Part shown: positions 37,907-48,909 of the stretch, one piece after another
Numbering within the stretch: position 1 is the stretch's first letter
Layout: every line of letters starts with the position of its first letter
Assembly: GCA_037074615.1 (NCBI GenBank)
Contig: CM073560.1
Location: 8,749,501-8,813,500, forward strand
Reading direction: 5' to 3'
DNA: 64,000 bases
DNA from: Leucaena leucocephala
Lineage: Eukaryota > Streptophyta > Magnoliopsida > Fabales > Fabaceae
Program-made: the position numbers and the translations under genes
The notes under the pieces: model-generated
What the model was told of the DNA's origin: nothing
The model's input: only the letters and a program-made list of their open reading frames with translations
Database searches by the model: none

Positions 37907-37991
37907 AAGAGAGAGAAAGAGGAAGAGAGAAAGAAAGAAAGAAAGAAAGAAAGAGGAAGAGAGAAAGAAAGAAAGGAAGAGAAAGAAGGAG
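37907..37991 (+). repeat. 85-nt pure purine tract in LTR11 leader
   Basis: Only A and G for 85 bases, mostly GAAA and GAGA units, starting about 50 bp after the TATA box. It is the longest of the purine leaders and partly an (GAAA)n microsatellite. Confidence 0.9.
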
Positions 37992-38332
37992 TTCTGGCTG
38001 AGCTAGGAGCAATCCAAAGAGTTTAGGGACTCGGTAAGCTTAGGAATAAGGTAAGTAATTTATTCTAGTCCCTGCTTTAATAAATTAGATGATTGTTCTT
38101 ATAAATTAGATAGTTAGAATAGAGAAATATCTCCCTCTATAGGGTTGACCGTGGATAGAAAAAAGCTAGGAGATTGTTAGAATAGGGTATTGCCTCAAGA
38201 TAAGCCTGAGTTAAGTGGAGTTATGCTGGATAAGATAATAATAAAATATTATTATGCTATGTATAGGCTCTGACCTATGAAAAGGTGAAACCTCATATTA
38301 AAGGTTAAGGACTAAAGGAAGGGCTACACGAC

Positions 38333-38349
38333 AGGTAGTAAACTTACCT
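38333..38349 (+). other. 17-bp dyad AGGTAGTAAACTTACCT
   Basis: Imperfect inverted repeat with AGGTA/TACCT ends, about 215 bp upstream of the hairpin in LTR11. Equivalents occur at 43551 (LTR14), 50551 (LTR17), 52485 (LTR18) and 57473 (LTR20), and in weaker form in nearly all the other LTRs. Confidence 0.7.
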
Positions 38350-38562
38350 AAACTTGTATGTGTTGAATATATGGTTGATTGTGTTATGGCTTGATTGATT
38401 GATGTTAATATGTAATTGTTGAAACTCTGTGCTATGATTACCTTGGATAATTATATTTCATATGTTATATGGAAGCATGCACATTACATTAAGTTGACAC
38501 AATCACAAGCAAGCACTAATACCAATCATTGATGCATACACTGTTTAATACCGTTTGCTACT

Positions 38563-38581
38563 GAGATTTCCTCAAAATCTC
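38563..38581 (+). other. LTR hairpin 13
   Basis: GAGATTTCCTCAAAATCTC, seven-base arms GAGATTT/AAATCTC, in LTR11. Confidence 0.78.
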
Positions 38582-40147
38582 ACCCCTATCTTTTCCAAAT
38601 ATAACAGTGTACTGGTTTGGGGAAGATGAAGTTAGGAAAGTTAGGATGTGACACACCTCATAGGACATGTGGTAAAATTTCCAAGGGAAGAAGCATCTGG
38701 AAAAATTCTAGTCCAATCCAGTACCCGCTCAGTCCAATTTCCCAAAAACCAAACTATTTTCTGAATCTAATTTCTTCTGAGATTCCATAATATGCTTTCT
38801 GACCTTAAATCCAGTATCCAGATTCTTCCTACGATTGACATTCTTGTACTAGTTCTAAACTTAATCACATATCCCTTAGCAAATTACCAAAACGCCCATT
38901 GGTTCTTCTTTATTTACTTTAATATCTCAAGGGCATTATCGTCTTTTCACACCTCATCAGAGTATTCCCTAACCTTGGTCAACCATTTTGGGAACTCTCC
39001 TTGACTGTCTAACCATAGTCAAATGATCAAAATGCCCTTCGTCTAACTATGGCTCAATGACACAACTCAGTGGCATACTCAGTGGCATTTTCATAATTTC
39101 ACATTTTTCTGGGTCTTTATTAGCCCTGGCCCACATACTTTTCTAAAAATATTATTGGGCCTATAAGGAGCCATTTTGGGCCTTCTACATGATCCACTAC
39201 CTTCATGGGCTCAACTCCCGAGAAATTCCCCCAAAACGTATTTATCGTGTGTTTTAATCCACTAAAAATTCTATAATAAATTCTACAAAACTCCTTTTTG
39301 AGTTCTGTCAGATTCATAAATTTTCATATTAATTATAAGAATTTACTGCCAATTTTCATTTGATTCTGAGGTCCATAGTATACTATATTAATTTTTTCTT
39401 AAGAAATTCATATCAATTTTTTTGGATCTCAAATCAAAATTCTGTGTTGCGTCAAACTGATCAGAATAATTTTCTCTATTTACTAGAAAAAGTTGGGTCT
39501 GAACTAATTTTGGGCATTTTTGGGCCTTTTTCGGCTCAACTTTCTCATAATTACCATTTTGCTCCAAAACTTTTGAAAATTACACTTTAGGCCCTAAACT
39601 TTTCATAATTACACTTAATGGCCTAAAGTTTTTATCTACTTTACATTTTGCACCATGCAACTTTATACTTTTCAATTTAGTCCTTCTTCTTTAAACCTTC
39701 CTCTAATCATTCTTTTCTTCTCTATTCATCATCACAACCCTTTTGAAACCTCTTTCCTCTATCAGTATTATACTGATAGGAAAAATTAAGATGTGACATC
39801 TCAACCATGGCAAAGTTAAGAATATCAACTTGATTCAACAACCAATCATCTAACTAGCTTGTTTGAGCTTTAATCACATAACTCTAACTTTAGTTTCTTT
39901 TTTCTCCTTTCATCTAAGGTTTTGGACAACATATACACCTTAGAGAAAGCTCAACTTTCTTCCATGAAAACCCTAAGTTCAAGTTCCTAAATCAAAGAAA
40001 AATAAGTTAGGATAGATTGCTTACCTTTAATCTCTAGCTTCTTGAACTTTGGACCTTGGATTCTTCTTTATCTTGGCTTGAGTTTTCACTTTGACATAGC
40101 TTCCCCAAGGGTTCTTGCTTCATAGTTTTGAGCAGAAATAGTGGGGT

Positions 40148-40155
40148 TATTTATA
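40148..40155 (-). promoter_or_regulatory. TATA box of LTR7
   Basis: TATTTATA preceded by GGGGT on the plus strand. Confidence 0.74.
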
Positions 40156-41436
40156 GAAAATCTAATGGAAAATGAATGGCCAAGATCACTTTGTGCACTA
40201 TTTGATCTAATAGCTCACATTTATTCTTGGATTTAACTTTTCTTAAAAGCTAATTAAGACATCATCCATGAAATCATCAAGGGACAACTCATAGGGACAT
40301 GTGGCAAAATTCCAAGGGGGAGAACCTTCTCAAAAAATTCCAGTCCAGTCCGGTATCGGCTCAGTCCGATTTCCCAAAAACCAGACTATTTTCTAAATTT
40401 AATTTTTTTGAGATTCCATAATATGCTTTCTGACCTTAAATCTAGTATCCAGATTCTTTCTACCATTGTCATTCTTGTACTGGGTCTAACTTATTCACAG
40501 ATCCCTTGGCAAATTACCAAAATGCCCCTTGGCTCTTCTTTAGTTACTTTAATATCTCAAGGGCATTATCGTCTTTTCACACCTCATCAGAGTATTTCCT
40601 AACCTTGGTCAAATATTTTGGGAACTCTCCTTGACTGTCTAACCATAGTCAAATGACCAAAAATGCCCTTCGGCTATCTCTAGCTCAATGACACAGCACA
40701 GTGGCATACTCAGTGGCATTTTCATAATTTCACATTTTTTTAGGTCTTTATTAGCCCTAGCCCACATACTTTTCTAAAAATATTATTGGGCCTATAAGGC
40801 CATTTTGGTCCTTCTACATGATCCACTGCCTTCATGGGCTTAACTCCCAAGAAATTCCCCGAAACATATTTATCGGGTGTTTTAATCCACTGTAAATTCC
40901 TTAATAAATTCTACATAACTCCTTTTTGAGTTATGTCAGTTTCATAAATTCTCATATTAATTATAAGAATTTACTGCCAAATTTCATCTGATTCTGAGGT
41001 CCAGAGTATACTGTATTAATTTTTCTTTCCTAAAAAATTCATATCAATTTTTTGGGACCTCAAATCAAAATTATGTGTTGCGTCAAAATGATCAAAATAA
41101 TTTCCTCTATTTACTGGAAAACTTTGGGACTGAACTGATTCTAGGAATTTTTGGGCCTTTTCCAGCTCAACTTTCTCATAATTACCGTTTTGTCCTGAAT
41201 CTTTCGAAAATTACACTTTAGGCCATAAACTTTTTATAATTACACTTAATGGCCCAAAGTTTATGTCTACTTTACATTTTGCACCATGAAACTTTTATAC
41301 TTTTTAATTTAGTCCCTCTTCTTTAAACCTTCATCTAATCATTCTTTTCTTCTCTATTCATTATCACAATCCTTTCCAAACGTCTTTCCACTATTAGTAT
41401 TATACCGATAGGGAAAAATTAGGATGTGACAGATAT

Positions 41437-41908
41437 CGGCAAAGCTATAAGTCAGAGTATTCTGGAATATAGAAAGAAAAGTGTGATGAAAGATTCACAA
41501 TGCATAATAAGAAATACACAAGAAAAGATGCGTAATGAGAAGTATGATATATGACAGAGACCCCAAAATTACATCAAATTTCTAAAAGATTATGTATGAA
41601 AGAAATGGACACTACTCATAAGTCTAGTACAGTGAGTCATCCATAAACGAATAGATGCATGACAAGTAAGTGACTAATAGAAAGAAGCAGACTTCAACTC
41701 TAAGTGAGTTGATCAAGGAAGAAAGAGCATATCAGCTGAGAAGATATAAAGCTCTACAAATGTTGATAGTACTCTACTAGATGCCAAGATAGAAGATAAG
41801 AGATAGATACCCCGAGCTTTAGTCATAAAGCAAAAGAGGATAGAAAAAGAAGTTATATCCAAGGTTGTTTTAACTAAGGTACTAATTAAATTTTGAGGAT
41901 AAAATTTA
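41437..41908 (+). mobile_element. E1 internal region, 3' end before PPT
   Basis: About 470 bp with no clear frame. The last codons before the polypurine tract (TTTTGAGGATAAAATTTATTTT) match the usual 3' end of Tekay/Del pol, NFEDEI-FFKG, in degraded form. Confidence 0.6.
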
Positions 41909-41924
41909 TTTTAAGGGGCAGAAA
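41909..41924 (+). other. Polypurine tract of E1
   Basis: TTTTAAGGGGCAGAAA directly before the 3' LTR. In plant gypsy elements this purine run primes plus-strand DNA synthesis. Confidence 0.8.
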
Positions 41925-42742
41925 TATAACATCCCAAATTTTCCCTATCTGTATAAGACTGATAGAAGAAAGAGGTTATAAAGGGATTGGGATGGTAATC
42001 AGAAGAAAGGATAATGATTAAGATAAATTCTTTTTGGGGGAATTTCTTGAGAGTTAAGCCCAGAAGGAAAGGGACCAAGTAGAAGGCCTAAAATGGAACC
42101 TTATAGGCCCAATAATATTTTCAGATAGGTATATGGGCCAGTGCTAATAAAGACCCTGAAAAATATAAAATTACAAAATTGCATTAATGTATGCCATTAT
42201 GCTATGCCATTGAACAAGAGATGAATGAAGGGCATTTTGTTCATTTGACTAAGGTCAAATGGTCAAGCAGAGTTCCCAGAATAGTTGACCAAGGTAAGGA
42301 AATACTCTGGTGATATGTGAAAAGACGATAATTCCCTAGAGATATTAAAGCAAATAAAGAAGAACCAATGGCATTTTGGTAATTTACTAAGGGATCAGTA
42401 ATTAAGTTTAGACCCAGTCCAAAAATGTCAATGGTAGGAAGAATCTGGATATTGGATTTATGATCAGAAAACATATTATAAAATCTCAAAAAAAAAATAG
42501 ATTTAGAAAACATTCTGGTCTTTAGGAAATTAGACTGAGCCAGTGCCGGATTGGACTAGAATTTTTCTAGATATTTCTTTCCTTGGAATTTCAATACATG
42601 GGGTATTAAGCGTCCCTTGGTAATGTAAGCCATTATGTCATCAAAACTTGGTGGGCAAGACAAAAAGCAAGGTGGATTATGGACCATTAGATCAAATAGT
42701 AACCAAAGCAATCCTAGCCATCCATTTACCTTGTTTCAAGTC

Positions 42743-42750
42743 TATAAATA
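42743..42750 (+). promoter_or_regulatory. TATA box of LTR14
   Basis: TATAAATA followed by CCCTCCC. Confidence 0.75.
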
Positions 42751-43796
42751 CCCTCCCTTCTTTTTCATATGGCATCGAGTTAGAGAAAGAATAGGCAAGT
42801 GCTGCCCAAGTGAAAACCAAGCCAAGACAAGAGCAAATCCAAGCTACCCAAGTCAAGCTAGCTAGGAATTAAGGTAAGTAATCTATCCTAGCTTATTTTT
42901 CTTCAATTCAAAAGCATCTTGGGATTTTAATAGAAGAAAAGTGAGATATTCCCTACGTGGTGCTGCTGTTCAGAACTGTACAATATTGGGTAAAGAAGAA
43001 ATTGAAGTTAGAGGCAGGAAATTAAGACTTAGACAAGCTTATATTGATGGTTATTGCTTGAATTAATTGTGTAGTTTCCATTTTTCCACTTAGTGAGACC
43101 TTTTGGCCTGTGCTGAAATAGTACCAAGGAAGTTGATTTTGATGATTTTGATGCTTAAGGTGAAATTGTATAGGATTGAGCCAAGGGACAAGAGTTGAAA
43201 GCATTAAAATTAAAAGTGGAATTTTTGAAAAAGAACCCTTGCTGTCATGGTTCTGTTCTGCCTAGTGCACTAAGGAGGAGTTGGAATTTATTAATTCTAA
43301 CTTCATATTTAGATTCTTTGGGCAAAATTGTGTGGGATATGATTGAGGCATAATTTAATTCAAGGCAAAGTAATTAACCAAAATTAAAGAAAGAGAAGGA
43401 CTTATTGGTTTAGGAAGTTTAGAACTTGATAGTAATAGATTGTAATGAGTATGTTGTTATGTTATGCTAGGATTTGATCTTTGTGGTAAAGAGGACCACA
43501 AAGCAAGGACAATAATAGAAGGAAAAGAGTATGGAAAAGCAAGGAGTAAGAGGTAGTGAACTTACCTACTTGTATGCTTATGTTACTTAGATGTGTTATG
43601 TGATGTTTGCTTACTTTGATTATGTGAAGCATGTATGATTAAGTGATACTTTGTTTCTTTTTATACTATAGCCATATGTTATAGTTAAGGGACATGGAAG
43701 CATGTAAGTTACCATTATGTAAGCATGATCATTAAGTACACACATAGTAATATCAAGCATGTAGTTGCACACATTGTATGGTTTCCGTTTGCTGCT

Positions 43797-43816
43797 AAGA
43801 TTTCCCCTGAAATCTC
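43797..43816 (+). other. LTR hairpin 14
   Basis: AAGATTTC/GAAATCTC arms with loop CCCT, in LTR14. It has the same G-to-A change at the arm tip as LTR5, supporting their pairing. Confidence 0.78.
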
Positions 43817-44404
43817 ACCCCCTCCATGTCATCACCACAACAAGGATTTCACATGAGGAGGATGATGAAGAGACATGAAAAAGAGATAGGAATTATTTGC
43901 ATGATGTATGTGTATATGTATGTAAAGATAGTGGATGAAATTTGTCTTTGTGAACAGTAACTCATGAGGAGGCAATGACATATAAGATGTAATTAAAAAT
44001 AGTAAACGTTGGAATAAATATATGAAACCTTATTCCAACATCAATACAAAGAGAATGAAGTTTTCAAAATTAGGGATCAGAAACTGTTTTCCAAAATTTT
44101 TGACCAAATAAACAGTGATATTTAATGATTAAACTTTACTGATTGGCTGATCATTTAGTCTGAGACTTATTTTTCCATTGAAGTTAAATTTGTTAGCTTT
44201 GAGCAACCTTTTGAACCACTTAATTTTAATTTTTTTAGAATTAATTATGATTGTTTGAATTTGTCACTTAATATGAAATTACCATATGAATAGTGCCCGT
44301 GAAGCTTCAAAATTTCAGATTTTGTAATTGAATTTCAATGGATGTTTAAGTGGTTCTAAATGCTACCGAATAGTCCCTAAAATGTACGAAAGTAATGTGC
44401 TACA

Positions 44405-44503
44405 CCCAACAAGTACCCTAACCTTAACATAATGTTAAGTATTAGGTTTAGGGTCTGAGAACTATCCTATCTGATACCAGAAATTTTGCTTTGATACCAA
44501 AAA
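44405..44503 (-). mobile_element. Minus-strand gypsy 5' leader with PBS
   Basis: Reverse complement of the E1 leader at 13938-14030. The PBS TGGTATCAAAGC lies at 44488-44499 and a second TGGTATCAGATAGG at 44468-44481. It is the start of another element of the same family on the minus strand, cut after about 80 bp by the end of LTR14. Confidence 0.75.
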
Positions 44504-44605
44504 TATAACACTTTACTTTCGTACGTCTTAGGGACCATTGTGTAGGATTTAGAACCACTTATATGAACATTAAAGTTCAAATTCAAAAGCTAGAAATTAT
44601 CTTTC
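44504..44605 (-). mobile_element. LTR15, terminal fragment of a minus-strand 5' LTR
   Basis: The plus strand begins TATAACACTTTACTTTCGTACGTC, the usual U5 terminus next to the PBS of the preceding feature. Recognisable LTR sequence fades near 44605. Confidence 0.65.
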
Positions 44606-44791
44606 CAATGACAATTCTATATTATCTCAACTCTATTCTACCCATTAAAATCCTTAGTTAACATCAAACTTCCCAAATCATCTAAAAACCCCATTTTCCA
44701 ATCTTAAAGTTTCATTCAAATTCTACAATATTCACATTTCATTATAAACCTTAAAACCAATCCATCAAATCATCAATATTAAATTGCTAAA
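44606..44791. other. G-poor unassigned segment, left part
   Basis: AT-rich and very poor in G on the plus strand, unlike the LTRs. It continues at 47695 after removal of LTR16. No feature is recognised. Confidence 0.5.
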
Positions 44792-44888
44792 TGAAATATC
44801 CTTCTTTATATCTCTCAAAGTACTCTTGCCATAGCTCTCTTGAAGTGGATTATATCTCTCTTGCCGAAAATCTTGGTAGAAAATAACT

Positions 44889-45036
44889 GTACTGATTCGG
44901 TAATTCCCCATGAGAACTACCATTCTACGCAAGTACCCAGGAAAGACTGGATGAACCGGCTAGGTCCACTCACTTCCAGCCTCCTTAGACAGCACCTACG
45001 TACACAGTACTTTGTATAGTCTACCAGCACAACGGT
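44889..45036 (-). repeat. Dyad module copy 7 (short form)
   Basis: In LTR16. Nearly identical to copy 6 in LTR13. Confidence 0.84.
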
Positions 45037-45921
45037 ATTTTCTAACAAATATCTTTAAGTCTTAACCTTAAAACCTTGACCTTAATTTTGAACTTTAACC
45101 TTACTCAATTGTAACTATTTTAGAACATTGGAATACCTTTTAACCTCAAAAACATGAATTTCCAAGAGTTGGGCTTACGATTACTGTTCACTGCTACTAT
45201 TCACTGGGTAATTCCAGATTACAACCTAAACTTTGGAAATTCATAACTAAATCTAGAAAAATTGTTTTAAGGTGATTACAATTTATAATGAAAGATATTT
45301 CATTTAAATTTGAGAGAAAAATATGAAAATGAGATCTTCTTGTCCAGATCAAATCAGTTTATTCGTTGAACTTTACTGTTCATTTGGTAAATCTGGAAGT
45401 TCCAGTTTCTTTGCCCCATTTTCAAAAATTCATTTCTCCTTGTATACTTATCCAATTGAGTTGAATTACATATGGATTTAAATATACATATGTCTACTTT
45501 AATGTCAAAAAATTTTGAGGAAAAACTCATTCGTTTACCATATGAAATTAGCGCATGAACCTCACTGCCTCTGAGTAGTCGTTTTACCATATTCCAGATT
45601 TCAACTCCTAACTTTGAAAAATCATAACATTTCGAGTTCTTAACCAAATGAGGATTTCTTGGTGTCCATTTAAATCTATAGATCTTAGATATGTTCATAC
45701 CGAATTTCATATGAAAAATCATCATATAAGTCAATCAAAATACCTATGGAAGTACACTACCTCAGATTGGATTTATGAGTAGCATGCATCATACAAACCA
45801 AAACATCATCTTGTAATTAAAGTGTACACTCTTTAAATTATGTACAGTCATCCATAAACATTTACCCTCTTGCCTTGAGAAGATCCACCACCTAGAGCAT
45901 GTTTAATTATATGGAAGGAAT

Positions 45922-45940
45922 GAGATTTCATGGAAATCCC
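45922..45940 (-). other. LTR hairpin 15
   Basis: GAGATTTCATGGAAATCCC. The right arm has one mismatch (CCC for CTC). In LTR16. Confidence 0.7.
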
Positions 45941-46791
45941 AACAGCAAGTAATATAAACTATAAGGTTATGCATGTTTGATCGAATGCCTAACATGTTAT
46001 CATGCAATGGGAGCTAATTCATGCTTATACATAAGCAACTCTAATATGCATATTGTCATGACATATATTGCAAGGAGTATCACATACTCATATCACATCA
46101 TCATCATCATCACACAATATTCCATGCTCAACCAAACCTTCATGCATAACAAGTAAGCAAAACAATCAAAGCACATAAGTTTATAGTTAGATATTCTTGC
46201 TACCTCTTGTAGATCCTTGTTCCTTTCCTTCTTGTAATGTTCTTTCCTTGCCACAAATGTCAAAACCTAGGCATTACAAGATAATTACCAAATTATAACT
46301 CCATTCCAAACAAAATCCAAGTCTAGTTTCAATAAGCTTCCTTTTCCAAAAATTCCCATTTTGGTTCCAATGCTTCCCATACTTGTTCCTCCACTTTACC
46401 CCCACACAAAATCTCATTTTAAGACCATTGGAAGCATCAAAATTATGAAATTCAAATCACTGTTCGCGAAAGTGAACAGTACCCATGAGGAATTTTCAAC
46501 ATTATAACCTTTAATTCCAATGGTTTTCAAGGTTCAAAACCTTTCCAATCCTACACAAAATCATGATATAAACTCAATGGAAGCATTAAATCATTGAAAT
46601 TCCATTTTCTTCTATCATGAACAGTGCATGAACAGTGCAAACCGAAATGGTAAAGTGAAGAACATCAACTTACCTTACTTGCTCTTTCAAGACCCTTGCT
46701 TCTTCCTTGCTTTCTTCCACTTTCTTTCTCTAGAACTCACTTCTCTCTCTAAAGGAGCTCTTGGGTGTGAAGAATGAATGGAAAGGGGGGG

Positions 46792-46799
46792 TATTTATA
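46792..46799 (-). promoter_or_regulatory. TATA box of LTR16
   Basis: TATTTATA preceded by a G run on the plus strand, 116 bp from the donor-like site. Confidence 0.75.
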
Positions 46800-47694
46800 G
46801 CAAAAGTCATGTGCCATTTGAAGGCCAAGATCACTTTGGAAACTATTTAATCTAATGGTTAAAGGTTTGATCTTGGAATGTCTTTTCACTTTGGCTCATG
46901 ACCTCACCACCATGACCTCACTAGCATGACATCACTTGGGACACCTAATCTCTCTTCTTGGCACCATTTTTAGTCCATGTGGGTCCCACCATGTGCAAAA
47001 CATAATTCTTACTTTATTCTCTTTTTCTTTATTTCCAAAAATCCATAAATTATTTATTTTTGGACTTGGGCTCCAAGACAACTTTTGGGCCTTATTGGGC
47101 TGACCTAGGATGACATGTTGGGTCTCTTTTAGGTCCAATAGCTAATTGGCCAAAATCCCAATGTATTTTCCTTATACCGATATCCACAAATCACCCTGAT
47201 CTTAGCATAAATGCTAAACACCTCTTTTAATTATTCTAACATTTTTAGAAATTCATTCTAATATAAAATGAATTCTCTACAAAGTTTCATAATTTTCTGA
47301 GCCCCAGAAGTCTTGTTAAAAATTACATACGTTTCCTTTAACCCTTTATCGGTGTTCTTTTTCACCGTAAATTCCATAATTAATTCTACAAGACTCCTTT
47401 TTGACTTCTGTCAACTCCATAAATTCTCATATTAATTATAATAATTTATTATCAAATTTCCTTTGATATCCATCCATTGTGTGAAATGACCAAAATGCCC
47501 TCCATTTACTTCTGATTTCTTAGGGCATCACAGTGTCATTTTCGTAATTTTGTACTTTGGCTTTTAGACTTTCTTCCTCTTCCAATTAATCCTTTTATTT
47601 ACTTAAATATGGCCACATCTTTTCCAACAATATCATATATTTCATTTAATCTGTACATACAACTTAGTACTGAAATTAGGGATGTTACACTAAA

Positions 47695-47989
47695 TAAATA
47701 ATCAATTCAATTACATAGGTTTAAAGTTCCTAATTTTACCTCAATTTTCAAATCTCACTAACAATATCCTAATTTTCATTTCAATATTAAATCCAATCAT
47801 TCCTAGATTTCAACAACTCATTTGAACCATCAATTAACCCATAATTATTCAATTTGATCAAAATCCCTAATTTATCCAATTTAGGGTTCTAACAAAAATA
47901 CCCATTTTTAATTTACAAACTCTATCCACAATCTAAACTGATTAAATATCAATTATATCTCCAATAAATATAATTGAATCACTAAACTT
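47695..47989. other. G-poor unassigned segment, right part
   Basis: Roughly a dozen G in 295 bases by eye, with C several times more frequent. No frame, repeat terminus or domain is visible. It borders the copia LTR at 47990. Confidence 0.5.
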
Positions 47990-48641
47990 TGTTAGTTCTA
48001 AGCAGATAGGCTGGATCACCTAAGAGGGGGTGAATTGGGTGTACAACAAATTTTCAAAACTTTTTGACGCTCTTTGAAAATCTGATAAGTGAAACAAATC
48101 AATTTAGAAAAATTTTGATTTGAAATTGAAAAGAGTTACTGTAAATCAAAAGAGTTAAGAAAGGGAAAAACTATACATACAGATTTATCCTAGTTCGATT
48201 CTTTCTTGACATTGGTCCAGTCCTCTGCTTCCTACTGAGACTTTTCAATCCACTATATCCAAGATTACAATGGGCCCTTAGTATCCTTTACAACTTTAAT
48301 TTTTATGACTAATTGAGAACCACCTCAATCCTAAGGTTACACCACACTCTGGTGGCTACGCTCCCCCTTAATCATATACTAACAAATCCTAATCTAGAAT
48401 TCCTTGAATCCATAGTTTGCTCTTAGATAGATAAAGAAATAGAGGGTGAATCTAACTCTCAGATACAGTGAGTAATAAGACATTGTAGCTAATGATATTT
48501 CTCTCTCTCAAAGGAATGATACATTATGAAAGAAGAGTTGAATGCTTTCTAGGTAATGATGTTTATATCTTTCCTCTTTCATACGTCATTGTTCTCTTTT
48601 GTTGTCCTTCGTCGCCAACCTCTTAATTTTGAATGCTCTTC

Positions 48642-48649
48642 TATTTATA
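48642..48649 (-). promoter_or_regulatory. TATA box of copia LTR
   Basis: CTATAAATAG on the minus strand (TATTTATA at 48642-48649), followed by AAGAGC. Confidence 0.65.
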
Positions 48650-48909
48650 GTTGATCTTCTGACTGTTAAGCATGATTTTCGTTGAGGCTTTCTTTCATTG
48701 AATTTTTCTTTCTTTAAAATGTGACTGTTGAACTATCTGTTATAGCCATTGAGACTTCTAACACAAAGTATCTTTTTGTCATTGAATGTCTGTTGGCTTT
48801 GATATCGGTCTAATCTCAGTGTTATCTTTGATCTTAAATGGAATATGAACTCCTGATATTTATCCTGTAAACACTTCATTTAATTCACATGATAGAAGAA
48901 TTATGTTGT

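Larger units (their letters stand above)
30180..38653 (+). mobile_element. LTR11, solo LTR with TSD CACCT, hosting LTR12
   Basis: Begins TGTAACATCCC and ends GGATGTGACA. The perfect TSD CACCT lies at 30175-30179 and 38654-38658. It is 2383 bp without LTR12 and has the U3 head shared with LTR18 and LTR20. It has a TATA box at 37847, an 85-nt purine leader, donor AAG|GTAAGT at 38048, the 17-bp dyad at 38333 and a hairpin at 38563. The U5 is very short: the LTR ends 72 bp after the hairpin, with no AATAAA. Confidence 0.92.
22178..39798 (-). mobile_element. LTR8, solo LTR with TSD TCTCA, hosting LTR9 and LTR11
   Basis: The plus strand begins TGTAACATCC and ends AGATGTGACA. The perfect TSD TCTCA lies at 22173-22177 and 39799-39803, across 17.6 kb. 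After removing LTR9 (to 29292) and LTR11 (to 38658) it is 3136 bp. It is closely related to LTR7 in both U5 and U3. It carries an AATAAA (22616-22621 reversed), a hairpin at 22814, a donor-like site at 29908-29916 and a TATA box at 30037. Confidence 0.92.
20718..41431 (-). mobile_element. LTR7, solo LTR hosting the LTR8 nest
   Basis: The plus strand begins TATAACATAC (decayed TGTAACATCC) and ends GGATGTGACA. The flanks GATGC and GATAT agree in 3 of 5 bases. After removing LTR8 and its contents (22178-39803) the LTR is 3088 bp. It holds an AATAAA (21114-21119 reversed), a hairpin at 21314, the 17-bp dyad near 21539, a donor-like site at 40019-40027 and a TATA box at 40148. The U3 ends with the TATTATACCGATAGGGAAAAATTAGGATG head type. 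It is inserted in the E1 internal region. Confidence 0.85.
41925..44404 (+). mobile_element. LTR14, 3' LTR of E1
   Basis: 2480 bp. Begins TATAACATCCC (G changed to A) right after the PPT and ends TGTGCTACA. It has a TATA box at 42743, donor AAG|GTAAGT at 42871, the 17-bp dyad at 43551, a hairpin at 43797 and an AATAAA at 44013. It pairs with the truncated LTR5, making E1 the only element in the window with both LTRs, PBS and PPT in order. Confidence 0.88.
44792..47689 (-). mobile_element. LTR16, solo LTR with TSD CTAAA
   Basis: 2898 bp. The plus strand begins TGAAATATCC and ends GGATGTTACA. The perfect TSD CTAAA lies at 44787-44791 and 47690-47694. It has the same architecture as LTR9: short-form dyad module at 44889-45036, hairpin at 45922, donor-like site at 46668, TATA box at 46792 and U3 head TGTAACATCCCTAATTTC. 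It is inserted in the G-poor segment. Confidence 0.93.

Noticed and set aside
20718..41431. LTR7 and LTR8 as the two LTRs of one full-length element
   Set aside because: LTR8 lies inside LTR7, at its own perfect TSD TCTCA. They are nested, not paired around an interior.
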